Source: Cyclobacteriaceae bacterium
GTDB lineage: Bacteria; Bacteroidota; Bacteroidia; Cytophagales; Cyclobacteriaceae
Reading direction: 5' to 3'
Length of the DNA: 64,000 bases
Assembly: GCA_003565295.1 (NCBI GenBank)
Contig: PXCO01000071.1
Coordinates: 1 to 64,000, forward strand
Made by a program: the position numbers and the translations under genes. Position 1 is the stretch's first letter. Every line of letters begins with the position of its first letter. The notes under the pieces were generated by a model. It saw only the letters and a list, made by a program, of their open reading frames with translations, was not told the DNA's origin and made no database searches. Positions 54,153-63,317 of the stretch are shown piece by piece.

Positions 54153-56018
54153 ATGTTTGAAAAATACGATGTGATAGTGGTTGGTGCAGGACATGCCGGC
54201 TGCGAAGCTGCGCATGCGGCAGCTCAGATGGGCTCAAAAGTACTCCTATGCACCATGAATATGAACACTATTGCTCAAATGTCATGCAACCCCGCAATGG
54301 GAGGAGTGGCAAAAGGACAAATTGTTAGGGAAATTGATGCATTAGGAGGAATGTCAGGAATTATTTCAGACAAATCCATGATACAGTTTAGAATGCTCAA
54401 CCGATCAAAGGGTCCGGCAATGTGGTCTCCTAGAACACAGAATGACCGAATGCGCTTCGCAGAGGAATGGAGATTGGCTTTGGAAAAAACACCCAACGTT
54501 GATTTTTGGCAAGAGATGATAAAGGGAATCATCGTAAAAAAGGGTAGGGTAGTTGGTGTGAAAACAGGACTTGGAATAGAAATTCCAGGAAAATCCGTAA
54601 TTCTTACGAATGGCACCTTTCTCAACGGCATCATACATATCGGTGAAAAACAGTTTGGTGGCGGCAGAACAGGGGAAGCGGCGGCAAAAGGAATCACAGA
54701 ACAGCTGATTGAACTTGGGTTCGAATCAGGAAGAATGAAAACGGGTACACCCCCACGGGTAGATGGTAGATCTCTAAACTATGAAAGAATGGAAATCCAA
54801 CATGGTGACGAGAAACCAGAAAAATTTTCATATGGAGATGAAACAAAAATATTAGAACAACAAAAAAATTGCTGGATAACCTATACCAACAAAGCAGTAC
54901 ATGAAACCTTGGAAACTGGATTTGATCGATCCCCTATGTTCAATGGAAGAATAAAAGGTCTAGGCCCAAGATACTGCCCTTCCATAGAAGATAAAATAAA
55001 CAGATTTGCTGAAAGGGAAAGACATCAAATTTTCGTAGAACCGGAAGGTTGGGATACTGTAGAAATCTATGTAAATGGATTTTCTACGTCTTTGCCAGAA
55101 GATATTCAACAAAAAGCATTGAGAAGTATCTCCGGATTTGAACAAGCGAAAATGTTCAGACCGGGATATGCAATAGAATACGATTTCTTCCAACCTACAC
55201 AGTTGAAAGCAACTTTAGAAACAAAATTGATCCAAAACCTGTTTTTTGCGGGACAAATCAATGGAACCACAGGATATGAGGAGGCTGCATCACAAGGTTT
55301 GATCGCAGGCATAAATGCCCACCAAAACATAAACGAGAATGAACCATTTGTCCTAAAAAGAGCAGATGCCTATATAGGCGTATTGATTGACGATCTCATT
55401 AATAAGGGTACCCAGGAGCCATATAGAATGTTCACATCCCGTGCAGAATTCAGGTTATTACTGCGACAGGACAATGCAGATATCCGACTCACAAAAAAAG
55501 GGTATGATATAGGTCTTGCAAAAGAACACAGATGGAAAGCCGTTCAGCAAAAAATGGAGGAAACAAAGGAAATCTTAAAGGTGGTAAAAAACATAAAACT
55601 AGACCCTGAATGGATAAACCCATTTCTTAGAAAGAAGAAAACTGCAGAAATAAAAGAAAAAACCAATATGGAAAAATTGATCAAAAGACCACATCTAGGA
55701 ATAGCTGACCTCTTAGAGGCAAATGTGATAATAAGTGATCAATTATCCACTTTCTCAAAAGAAGCATTAGAGCAAGCAGAAATCCAGATAAAATACGAAA
55801 GCTATATCAGTAAAGAAAAACAGATGGTAAATAAAATACATCAGCTAGAAGGATATAAAATACCATCAGATTTCCGATATGAGCAGCTAAAAGCATTGTC
55901 AGCAGAAGGCAGACAAAAATTGCTCAACATCCGACCCGAAACCCTAGGTCAGGCTTCCCGTATAAGTGGTGTTTCCCCAGCAGATTTATCAATTTTAACC
56001 GTTTACCTAGGAAGATAA
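54153..56018 (+). CDS. mnmG: tRNA uridine-5-carboxymethylaminomethyl modification enzyme MnmG (GidA)
   Basis: 621 residues from ATG 54153; the track's TTG at 54144 adds only three residues. The FAD-binding start is YDVIVVGAGHAGCEAA. Family motifs include MSCNPAMGGVAKGQIVREIDALGG, MKTGTPPRVDGRSL and the C-terminal tRNA-binding helices ending ASRISGVSPADLSILTVYL. With MnmE it installs cmnm5 at the tRNA wobble uridine. gidA is a classical origin-proximal gene, which fits the parS sites just upstream. Confidence 0.97.
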   Translation: MFEKYDVIVVGAGHAGCEAAHAAAQMGSKVLLCTMNMNTIAQMSCNPAMGGVAKGQIVREIDALGGMSGIISDKSMIQFRMLNRSKGPAMWSPRTQNDRMRFAEEWRLALEKTPNVDFWQEMIKGIIVKKGRVVGVKTGLGIEIPGKSVILTNGTFLNGIIHIGEKQFGGGRTGEAAAKGITEQLIELGFESGRMKTGTPPRVDGRSLNYERMEIQHGDEKPEKFSYGDETKILEQQKNCWITYTNKAVHETLETGFDRSPMFNGRIKGLGPRYCPSIEDKINRFAERERHQIFVEPEGWDTVEIYVNGFSTSLPEDIQQKALRSISGFEQAKMFRPGYAIEYDFFQPTQLKATLETKLIQNLFFAGQINGTTGYEEAASQGLIAGINAHQNINENEPFVLKRADAYIGVLIDDLINKGTQEPYRMFTSRAEFRLLLRQDNADIRLTKKGYDIGLAKEHRWKAVQQKMEETKEILKVVKNIKLDPEWINPFLRKKKTAEIKEKTNMEKLIKRPHLGIADLLEANVIISDQLSTFSKEALEQAEIQIKYESYISKEKQMVNKIHQLEGYKIPSDFRYEQLKALSAEGRQKLLNIRPETLGQASRISGVSPADLSILTVYLGR

Positions 56019-56022
56019 TAAT

Positions 56023-56904
56023 ATGTACGAAAAATTGAATAAATGCCCCCTATGCGAAAGTGGGCATTTTTCTAATATGAGCGTCATTAAAGACCATGCA
56101 GTTTCCAAGGAATCGTTTTCAATTTGTAAATGCAAAACCTGTGGCTTAATATTTACAAACCCGAGACCAGACGAAAAAAACATCCAAAACTATTACCAGT
56201 CACCAAACTATATATCACACACAAACCAAACGAATAATTTCATTGATTTCCTCTATAAACTAGTTAGAATTTACACTACCAGACAAAAATTATCATGGAT
56301 CAATAAGTTTCACCCTAAAAAGGGGAGACTATTAGATCTGGGTTGCGGGACAGGCCATTTTTTATCAATGGCTATGAAGAAAAATTGGAAAACAATAGGG
56401 ATTGAACCTAATGAAATAGCAAGAAAACAAGCATTGCTAAAGCATTTGGATATCAGAAAAGACATAGATTCCATTAAAAATGAAAAAAAATTTGATGTCA
56501 TCACTCTTTTTCATGTACTGGAACATATTCATCAACTTGATCCTACAATCAAAGATCTTTTAAAAGCTCTTAAAAAAAGAGGAAGTTTAATCATAGCCTT
56601 TCCCAATCATGATTCACATGATAGAGCCCACTATGAAGAAAAATGGGCATCCTATGATATTCCCCGACATCTCTATCATTTTAATAAAAATTCAATGGAG
56701 CATTTGGCAAATAAATACTCCCTGACAATAAGAGAAATATTACCAATGAAATTTGACAGCTATTACATCAGTCTACTATCTGATAAGTATCAAGGAAATA
56801 CAAAAAATCCAACAGGTGCTTTCTTAAAGGGTCATCGGTTTAATAAAATGGCAAAAACAGATGGCAATTATTCAAGTTTAGTTTTCGTTCTGAGAAAGAA
56901 ATGA
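56023..56904 (+). CDS. Class I SAM-dependent methyltransferase with N-terminal zinc ribbon
   Basis: 293 residues. The N-terminal CPLC...CKTCGLIFTNPRP is a four-cysteine zinc ribbon. SAM-binding motif I is LLDLGCGTGHFLSMA (about 105), followed by FDVITLFHVLEHIHQ (motif II/III). It is typical of the Methyltransf_23 group, which often modifies sugars, lipids or small molecules; the substrate is unknown. It starts 4 bp after mnmG, and its end overlaps the next gene by 4 bp. Confidence 0.9.
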   Translation: MYEKLNKCPLCESGHFSNMSVIKDHAVSKESFSICKCKTCGLIFTNPRPDEKNIQNYYQSPNYISHTNQTNNFIDFLYKLVRIYTTRQKLSWINKFHPKKGRLLDLGCGTGHFLSMAMKKNWKTIGIEPNEIARKQALLKHLDIRKDIDSIKNEKKFDVITLFHVLEHIHQLDPTIKDLLKALKKRGSLIIAFPNHDSHDRAHYEEKWASYDIPRHLYHFNKNSMEHLANKYSLTIREILPMKFDSYYISLLSDKYQGNTKNPTGAFLKGHRFNKMAKTDGNYSSLVFVLRKK

Positions 56905-58655
56905 ATAAACTGATCTCATACATTTTGGGAATCATCAGCATCGCTTTGTTACTATCCTGTGCAAAACAAAGTAGTCCCATGGGAGGACCTAAAGATGAGG
57001 CACCACCAGAATTGGTTTCGATGGATCCAAAAAATGAAAGTACAAACATAAACCCATCGGAAATTAATTTAATCTTTAATGAATTCGTCAAATTAGAAAA
57101 CCCAAATAAACAAATTATCATCACTCCCAAAATCAATGTAGATGAAGTTGAGTTCCTAGCCACAAGAAATAGGGTAAACATAAAACTAAACCAAGAGCTG
57201 GAAGAAAACACTACCTATGTTTTCAACTTTCAAAAAAGCATCCAGGATATCACAGAAAGCAATCCGGTAGAAAATATGAAACTAGTGTTTTCAACAGGGG
57301 ATAAAATAGATAGCCTAAAGGTTAGTGGTAAAACTGCTTATATATTTCCTCCAAAAAACAGGGAAATTAAAGATGTACTGGTAGGTCTATATGAAGATGC
57401 TGACACTACAGATTTGTTTATTGCTCCACCCTATTATATCGCACAAACAGATACGGCTGGAAACTTTGAAATAACCAATATTAAAGCAGGCAGATACAGG
57501 GTTTACGCTTGGCATGATGATAACAATTCCTTGAAAGCTGAATATAAAACAGAGGCATATGGGTTTCTGGAAGAACCAATCGATGTGGTAGAAGACATAA
57601 ATAATATACACATCAATCTCTTCAAGGGAGACCTTACAGAGTTAAAAATAAACAGAACTGGAACTACAGGCAGCAATTTTGACATCATCCTCAGCAAACC
57701 ACCCTTAGAATATGAGGTCATTCATGAAGACCTCAACGAAAGCCTGTTTTACAGACTAAATGATAAAAATCTAAGAGTTTACCATACAAACATACGGGAA
57801 GACAGTACACAAATTCAATTAAAAGTAAGGGACTCTGTAGGCTTTGAAATTGACACTACCCTATACGCAAAATTTATGGAAAGTGACAGGAAAAAAGAAG
57901 AGCTCGAAATCACAACAAACAGTGGCAAATCTTTTCTAAAAACCATCCGATCAGAATGGAGATCCAATAAACCATTAAAATCCATCAATTTTGATTCGTT
58001 GTTGGTCAAATATGATACGGCAGGAATAATTCCCATAAAACCGGAAAACGTATATTTCACTGATAGCATAAAACGAACAAAGTTCATCATTGAAATAAAT
58101 ATTCCCGATACACTTACTTTTGAAACATACAAAATCTACGCAGGGGATTCCACATTACAGGACATAGAAAATGTCTATAATAAAGATAAGATCGAGGCAA
58201 ACTATAAGAAATTAAAGGAAGATAGACTAGCAGACGGACTTTCCGGAAAAGTAAATACAGAAGAACGTCCAATAATTTTACAATTATTAAATAAAAATGG
58301 AGATATTTTACAGGAAAAATACTTAGAAGAATCAAATATATTCAATTTTGATAGAATAGAAGCTAGTGAATACAGGCTAAGGGCAGTAATAGATCGAAAT
58401 AAAAATAAACGATGGGATACAGGCAACTACTATGAAAAAAGACAACCCGAGCCCGTATATTTTTTCTTTGATCAAGAAAACAAATCAGGAGAGATCATGT
58501 TAAGGGGAGGTTGGACACTTACAGATTTGATGATTGATCCAAGAAGAGATACGGGTATTTATAGAACCGAAAAACCCACGCCAAACCTGGAAGATGAAAT
58601 AAAACTGGAATGGCCGGAAATCACTGAAAAAGACCTTGCCATTAATAGCCCATAG
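56901..58655 (+). CDS. Ig-like domain lipoprotein (SbsA/Big_5 type)
   Basis: 584 residues with a lipobox (ALLLSC, Cys near 19) followed by the family hallmark MGGPKDEAPPELVSMDP. A Big_5 Ig-like domain spans about 35-130 (INLIFNEFVKLENPNKQIIITP), then carboxypeptidase-regulatory-like sandwiches (about 145-250, GNFEITNIKAGRYRVYAW) and a long C-terminal region. It is widespread in Bacteroidota as a surface lipoprotein of unknown role. It overlaps the methyltransferase by 4 bp and closes the mnmG operon before the candidate origin. Confidence 0.88.
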   Translation: MNKLISYILGIISIALLLSCAKQSSPMGGPKDEAPPELVSMDPKNESTNINPSEINLIFNEFVKLENPNKQIIITPKINVDEVEFLATRNRVNIKLNQELEENTTYVFNFQKSIQDITESNPVENMKLVFSTGDKIDSLKVSGKTAYIFPPKNREIKDVLVGLYEDADTTDLFIAPPYYIAQTDTAGNFEITNIKAGRYRVYAWHDDNNSLKAEYKTEAYGFLEEPIDVVEDINNIHINLFKGDLTELKINRTGTTGSNFDIILSKPPLEYEVIHEDLNESLFYRLNDKNLRVYHTNIREDSTQIQLKVRDSVGFEIDTTLYAKFMESDRKKEELEITTNSGKSFLKTIRSEWRSNKPLKSINFDSLLVKYDTAGIIPIKPENVYFTDSIKRTKFIIEINIPDTLTFETYKIYAGDSTLQDIENVYNKDKIEANYKKLKEDRLADGLSGKVNTEERPIILQLLNKNGDILQEKYLEESNIFNFDRIEASEYRLRAVIDRNKNKRWDTGNYYEKRQPEPVYFFFDQENKSGEIMLRGGWTLTDLMIDPRRDTGIYRTEKPTPNLEDEIKLEWPEITEKDLAINSP

Positions 58656-58659
58656 AAAC

Positions 58660-59098
58660 CGTGTGGATGAAATGTGTAAAACTGAGGATAATGAAAGGAT
58701 AAAGCATCGATTTTCCACAAGACAAATAGGAAAGCAATTTCAAAACTTACACGATGCTGATAACTCTCCACTTATCCCCAATTATTCACAAATAGGTTAA
58801 CAAGGATTTATTCACTCCATTATAAGAAACTCTTTCCACAGGCTTAAATCCATATATTACAAGTGACATAAATTCAACCAGTTAAGGCATAAATCAAAGT
58901 GGACAAAATGTAGACAAGTCAAAGAAGTTGAGCATAAAAAGGTGAACAAATCAGAAACCATTACTTATCTACATATCCACAGTATAATAACCATAACCGT
59001 TTTTTCTTAAATTAAATAACTATAATAATTAGACTGTGGGTAACTTCTGTCCATAAGGTCAAAAACCATTTTTTGGTTAAATTTTTTTATAAATTTAG
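58660..59098. other. Candidate chromosome replication origin (oriC)
   Basis: About 500 gene-free AT-rich bases with many DnaA-box-like 9-mers (consensus TTATNCACA). TTATTCACA (58782-58790) is exact. One-mismatch forms on the plus strand are TTTTCCACA (58711), TTATCCCCA (58772), TTATTCACT (58808), TTATCTACA (58965) and ATATCCACA (58973); on the minus strand, TGTGGATGA (58662), TGTGGGTAA (59035) and TGTCCATAA (59048). CTTTCCACA (58832) has two mismatches. A very AT-rich stretch (about 58984-59030) could be the unwinding element. parS sites and mnmG lie within 5 kb. The function is inferred; genes on both sides run in the plus direction, which is not the ideal pattern. Confidence 0.6.
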
Positions 59099-59110
59099 TA
59101 TGCATGCATA
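59099..59110. promoter_or_regulatory. 12-bp palindrome, likely MarR operator
   Basis: TATGCATGCATA is a perfect palindrome 51 bp before the MarR gene start. MarR proteins usually autoregulate through such palindromes. Confidence 0.5.
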
Positions 59111-59161
59111 ATTTTTGTAGCTATTTTGAGCTAAAGGCTTTCAATATCCGTATTAACATTA

Positions 59162-59608
59162 ATGGGTAAAGAAGAAACATTCGATTTTCATATCAAGCAA
59201 ACCTGGCATGCTATTTCCAGGATGTATAATCAGATGGCACTTCAGGAGGGAATCACTACATCAATGGGATATGTTTTGATTAACATCAATTCCAAGGAGG
59301 GCACAGCTGCTACAAAAATAGCCCCTTTGATGGGCTTGGAGTCCAGAAGTCTTACCAGGGTATTAAAAAGTTTGGAGGAAAAAGGTTTGATCAAAAGAGT
59401 TCCAGACTTAAAGGACAAGCGTTCAGTGAAGGTGTATTTAACCAAAGAAGGTAAGGATAAACGCTCCACTGCCATTAAGACCATTAAAGATTTTAATCGG
59501 CAAATAGAGGAAACCTTAAATTCCAAAGAAATTGAATGTTTCTATAGCACCTTTGAAAAAATCAATCAAGTAATCTATCAATTACAAAACCGAATAAACC
59601 AACGATAA
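59162..59608 (+). CDS. MarR family transcriptional regulator
   Basis: 148 residues. The winged helix has GTAATKIAPLMGLESRSLTRVLKSLEEKGLIKRVPDLKDKRSVKVYLTKEGKD, the classic MarR recognition helix and wing. It starts a fatty-acid beta-oxidation operon: the stop is 1 bp before the fadB-like ATG. It probably represses the operon until an acyl-CoA or fatty acid is bound; this is inferred from position. Confidence 0.94.
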   Translation: MGKEETFDFHIKQTWHAISRMYNQMALQEGITTSMGYVLININSKEGTAATKIAPLMGLESRSLTRVLKSLEEKGLIKRVPDLKDKRSVKVYLTKEGKDKRSTAIKTIKDFNRQIEETLNSKEIECFYSTFEKINQVIYQLQNRINQR

Positions 59609-59609
59609 C

Positions 59610-62015
59610 ATGAAGAGAACCATTAAAAAAGTTGCCGTATTAGGTTCAGGTATCATGGGCTCAAGAATTGCATGTCATTTTGCAAATATTGGTGTCCAGG
59701 TATTGTTATTGGATATAATCCCAAGAGAACTCAACGAAGACGAGAACAAAAAAGGCTTAACGTTAGAGGATAAAGAGGTGCGGAACCGTATAGTTAACCA
59801 ATCCCTGACACAGGCACTAAAAGCAAAACCTTCTCCCATTTACAGCAAGGATTTAGCGACCCGCATTCAAACAGGAAATTTTGAGGACGACTTATCTAAG
59901 GTAAAGGATTATGACTGGGTAATAGAGGTGGTAGTGGAAAATTTGGAGATCAAAAAACAGCTTTTCGAAAAAGTGGAACTCCACCGTAAAGCAGGGACAT
60001 TGATCACCAGCAATACTTCCGGGATCCCTATGCATTTGATGTGTGAAGGAAGGTCAGAAGATTTCAAACGTCATTTTGCAGGTACCCACTTTTTCAACCC
60101 TCCCAGGTACCTCAGGTTATTGGAAATCATTCCTGCCCCTGAGACCCATCCGGACATCGTCGAATTTTTAATGGAATATGGAGATAGGTTTTTAGGTAAG
60201 GAGACAGTACGCTGCAAGGATACCCCTGCATTCATCGCTAACCGCATAGGCGTATATGCTATCATGTCTGCTATCCATATTATTGAGGAGATGGATATGG
60301 GAGTATCTGAGGTGGATAAATTAACGGGAACAGTAATCGGCAGGGCCAAGTCGGCAACCTTTAGAACCTTGGACATAGTAGGCTTGGATACCACCGTAAA
60401 TGTGGCCAACAATTTACGGGAAGTGCTGGAACATGATGAATCCAAAGACAGGTTCAACTTGCCAAAAAGTGTTCAAGTATTGCATGAAAATGGTTGGCTG
60501 GGAGATAAATCAGGAAAAGGATTTTTCCATATGATCCGTCACAAAGACGGAAGCAAGGAACTTAAAGAAATTGATTTCAATACCTATGAGTACAAGGACG
60601 TTGAAAAGCCTAAGCTCAAAGCTCTTGATGAAGCCAAGGGCATAGAGGACCTAAAGAAAAGGATTAGGTTTTTGGTCAATTATGAAGACAAATCAGGCGA
60701 GTTTTATAGGGCGGTTTTCTATGACCTTTTCAGGTATTGTTCCTTCCGCATTCCCGAAATTACAGACGATCTTTATAAAATAGACCAAGCCATTTGCGCT
60801 GGATTTGGCTGGGAATATGGGCCATTTGAGAATTGGGATATCCTAGGTTTGAGGGACACTTTAACCAATATGGAAAAGGCAGGACAAAAACCCGCTGACT
60901 GGGTGTATGAAATGTTGGAAAATGGTCATCAGTCTTTCTACAAAGTGGAGAAAGGCAAAAATCATTACTATGATATTCCGTCAAAATCTTACAAAGAAAT
61001 TCCAGGTCAGGAAGATTTTATCTTATTGGATACCCTTACTGCGGCAGGCAAAGAGTTATGGTCCAATGAGGGAGCCACCATTTATGATTTGGGTGATGAT
61101 GTCATCGGACTTGAATTCCATACGAAAATGAATTCATTAGGTCAGGAGGTCATAGAAGGCATAAACACTGCAATTGGCATGGCCGAAAAATCACACAAGG
61201 GACTGGTGATAGGAAATGAGGGACAGAATTTTTCCGCTGGTGCCAACCTTTCCATGCTCTATATGTTTGCAGGCGACCAGGAATATGATGAGATCAATCT
61301 TATGATTGCTCAATTCCAGAAAACCATGATGAGGGCAAGATTTAGCAGTGTGCCTGTGGTAGTAGCCCCTCATAATATGGCGCTAGGGGGTGGCTGTGAA
61401 TTGTCACTGCATGCCGATGCCATACAAGCGCACGCAGAGCTGTATATGGGATTAGTTGAGGTCGGGGTAGGTTTAATTCCTGCCGGGGGTGGTACCAAAG
61501 AGATGACCTTGAGATTTTCTAATCAGGTGACCTCAGGAGATGTGGAGTTAAATAGGCTTCAGGAAGCTTTTATGAATATTGCAATGGCCAAAGTCTCCAC
61601 CTCGGCAGAGGAGGCCAAAGGTTTGGGCTATTTGCAGGCTAAAGATGATATTACCTTGAATAGAAAAAGACAATTGGCAGAAGCCAAGCAAAAGGTAATT
61701 TCACTGTACGAGGCCGGCTATACCCAACCTATGGAACAAAACAATATCAAGGTATTGGGAAAAACGTCTTTGGCATTGTTTGAGGCAGGAATTACCAGCA
61801 TGCTCTATGGGGCTTATATATCTGAGCATGACGCAAAAATTGCCAGAAAACTGGCATGGGTGATGAGTGGGGGTGATCTTTCCTCCCCGACGGAGGTTAG
61901 CGAGCAGTATCTGCTTGATTTGGAAAGGGAAGCCTTTTTGAGCCTTACGGGTGAGAAAAAGACCTTGGAAAGAATCCATAGTATTTTGTTTAAGAATAAA
62001 CCCTTGAGAAACTAG
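59610..62015 (+). CDS. 3-hydroxyacyl-CoA dehydrogenase/enoyl-CoA hydratase (FadN-like)
   Basis: 801 residues. The dehydrogenase half comes first: NAD-binding VAVLGSGIMGSRIACHFANIG (about 8-28), then the C-terminal dehydrogenase domain with DTPAFIANRIGVYAIM. The enoyl-CoA hydratase/crotonase domain follows from about 490 (GLVIGNEGQNFSAGANLSML; oxyanion region ALGGGCELSLHADAIQA). This order is that of Bacillus FadN rather than E. coli FadB, where the hydratase is N-terminal. It catalyses the two middle steps of beta-oxidation, with the thiolase next. Confidence 0.94.
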   Translation: MKRTIKKVAVLGSGIMGSRIACHFANIGVQVLLLDIIPRELNEDENKKGLTLEDKEVRNRIVNQSLTQALKAKPSPIYSKDLATRIQTGNFEDDLSKVKDYDWVIEVVVENLEIKKQLFEKVELHRKAGTLITSNTSGIPMHLMCEGRSEDFKRHFAGTHFFNPPRYLRLLEIIPAPETHPDIVEFLMEYGDRFLGKETVRCKDTPAFIANRIGVYAIMSAIHIIEEMDMGVSEVDKLTGTVIGRAKSATFRTLDIVGLDTTVNVANNLREVLEHDESKDRFNLPKSVQVLHENGWLGDKSGKGFFHMIRHKDGSKELKEIDFNTYEYKDVEKPKLKALDEAKGIEDLKKRIRFLVNYEDKSGEFYRAVFYDLFRYCSFRIPEITDDLYKIDQAICAGFGWEYGPFENWDILGLRDTLTNMEKAGQKPADWVYEMLENGHQSFYKVEKGKNHYYDIPSKSYKEIPGQEDFILLDTLTAAGKELWSNEGATIYDLGDDVIGLEFHTKMNSLGQEVIEGINTAIGMAEKSHKGLVIGNEGQNFSAGANLSMLYMFAGDQEYDEINLMIAQFQKTMMRARFSSVPVVVAPHNMALGGGCELSLHADAIQAHAELYMGLVEVGVGLIPAGGGTKEMTLRFSNQVTSGDVELNRLQEAFMNIAMAKVSTSAEEAKGLGYLQAKDDITLNRKRQLAEAKQKVISLYEAGYTQPMEQNNIKVLGKTSLALFEAGITSMLYGAYISEHDAKIARKLAWVMSGGDLSSPTEVSEQYLLDLEREAFLSLTGEKKTLERIHSILFKNKPLRN

Positions 62016-62063
62016 CAATAGCATTTTCCTGACTCAATTAACATCAATTCAAATTTTAATCTT

Positions 62064-63236
62064 ATGGAAGCGTATATAGTCAATGGATATAGATCGGCAG
62101 TAGGAAAAGCCAAAAAAGGCGGCTTCAGGTTTTATAGACCGGATGATCTCGCCGCCGACGTGATAAAACATCTAATGTCTCAAACCCCTGGCATTGAAAA
62201 TAAAATGGTGGATGACCTTATTGTAGGGAACGCCATTCCGGAGGCTGAGCAGGGTATGCAGATGGGAAGGATGATTTCTCTCCTTGCATTAGGTGAAGAG
62301 GTGCCAGGATTCATTATCAACAGGTATTGTGGTTCTGGCCTCGAAGCAATTGCCTTGGCCACATCAAAAATCAAAATGGGAATGGCGGATTGTATCATAG
62401 CAGGAGGTACAGAATCCATGTCCTTGGTACCGATGATGGGGTATAAGACCGCCCTTAATTGGAATATAGCCAGTAAAAATCCTGATTATTACTTGAGCAT
62501 GGGACTTACAGCCGAGGAATTGGCCAAGGATTATTCCATCAGCAGGGAAGATGCAGACCAGTTTGCGGTGGGATCTCATGAAAAAGCTTTAAAAGCGATT
62601 GAAGAAGGGAGATTCAAAGATGAGATTGTTCCCGTGAGTGTGGAAGAAACGTTTTTGGATCAAAACAAGCAAAGAAAAACCCGGTCCTTCACGGTGGATA
62701 CCGATGAAGGCCCAAGGCCCGGCACCAATATGGAGGTGTTGTCGAACTTAAAACCTGTCTTCAAACAGGGAGGACAAGTGACTGCTGGTAATTCTTCCCA
62801 AACTTCAGATGGAGCAGCCTTTGTTATGGTAATGTCCGAAAAAATGATGAAATCCCTCAACTTGGAACCCATTGCAAGGTTGGTTAGCTACAGCGTCGCC
62901 GGAGTAGAGCCTAGAATCATGGGAATTGGTCCTAAAGAAGCTGTCCCAAAAGCTTTGAAGCAGGCAGGTATTTCACAGAATGAGATTGACCTTATAGAGC
63001 TCAACGAGGCTTTTGCTACACAGGCGCTGGCAGTGATCAGGGCATTGGACTTTAATCCTGATATAGTAAACGTAAATGGAGGTGCTGTGGCACTAGGCCA
63101 TCCTCTTGGTTGTACCGGCGGAAAACTTACCGTTCAAATCATTAACGAGCTGAAAAAGAGGCAAAAAAAATATGGACTTGTCACTGCCTGTGTGGGAGGG
63201 GGACAAGGTGTGGCTGGAGTTATTGAAATGATGTAG
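62064..63236 (+). CDS. fadA: Acetyl-CoA C-acyltransferase (thiolase)
   Basis: 390 residues. Catalytic Cys in NRYCGSGLEAIALA (about 90), His in GGAVALGHPLGCTGG (about 345) and the second Cys in TACVGGGQGVAG (about 375) are all present. It cleaves 3-ketoacyl-CoA to acetyl-CoA and shortened acyl-CoA. It forms a unit with the FadN-like protein 48 bp upstream and the acyl-CoA dehydrogenase 81 bp downstream. Confidence 0.96.
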   Translation: MEAYIVNGYRSAVGKAKKGGFRFYRPDDLAADVIKHLMSQTPGIENKMVDDLIVGNAIPEAEQGMQMGRMISLLALGEEVPGFIINRYCGSGLEAIALATSKIKMGMADCIIAGGTESMSLVPMMGYKTALNWNIASKNPDYYLSMGLTAEELAKDYSISREDADQFAVGSHEKALKAIEEGRFKDEIVPVSVEETFLDQNKQRKTRSFTVDTDEGPRPGTNMEVLSNLKPVFKQGGQVTAGNSSQTSDGAAFVMVMSEKMMKSLNLEPIARLVSYSVAGVEPRIMGIGPKEAVPKALKQAGISQNEIDLIELNEAFATQALAVIRALDFNPDIVNVNGGAVALGHPLGCTGGKLTVQIINELKKRQKKYGLVTACVGGGQGVAGVIEMM

Positions 63237-63317
63237 AGTAGGAGCTGTTTCCCTTGATTCAAAGTAAAGAACAAATGTGATTTTCCGTATTTGCTTTTAA
63301 AACAAAAGGAGTGAGAG

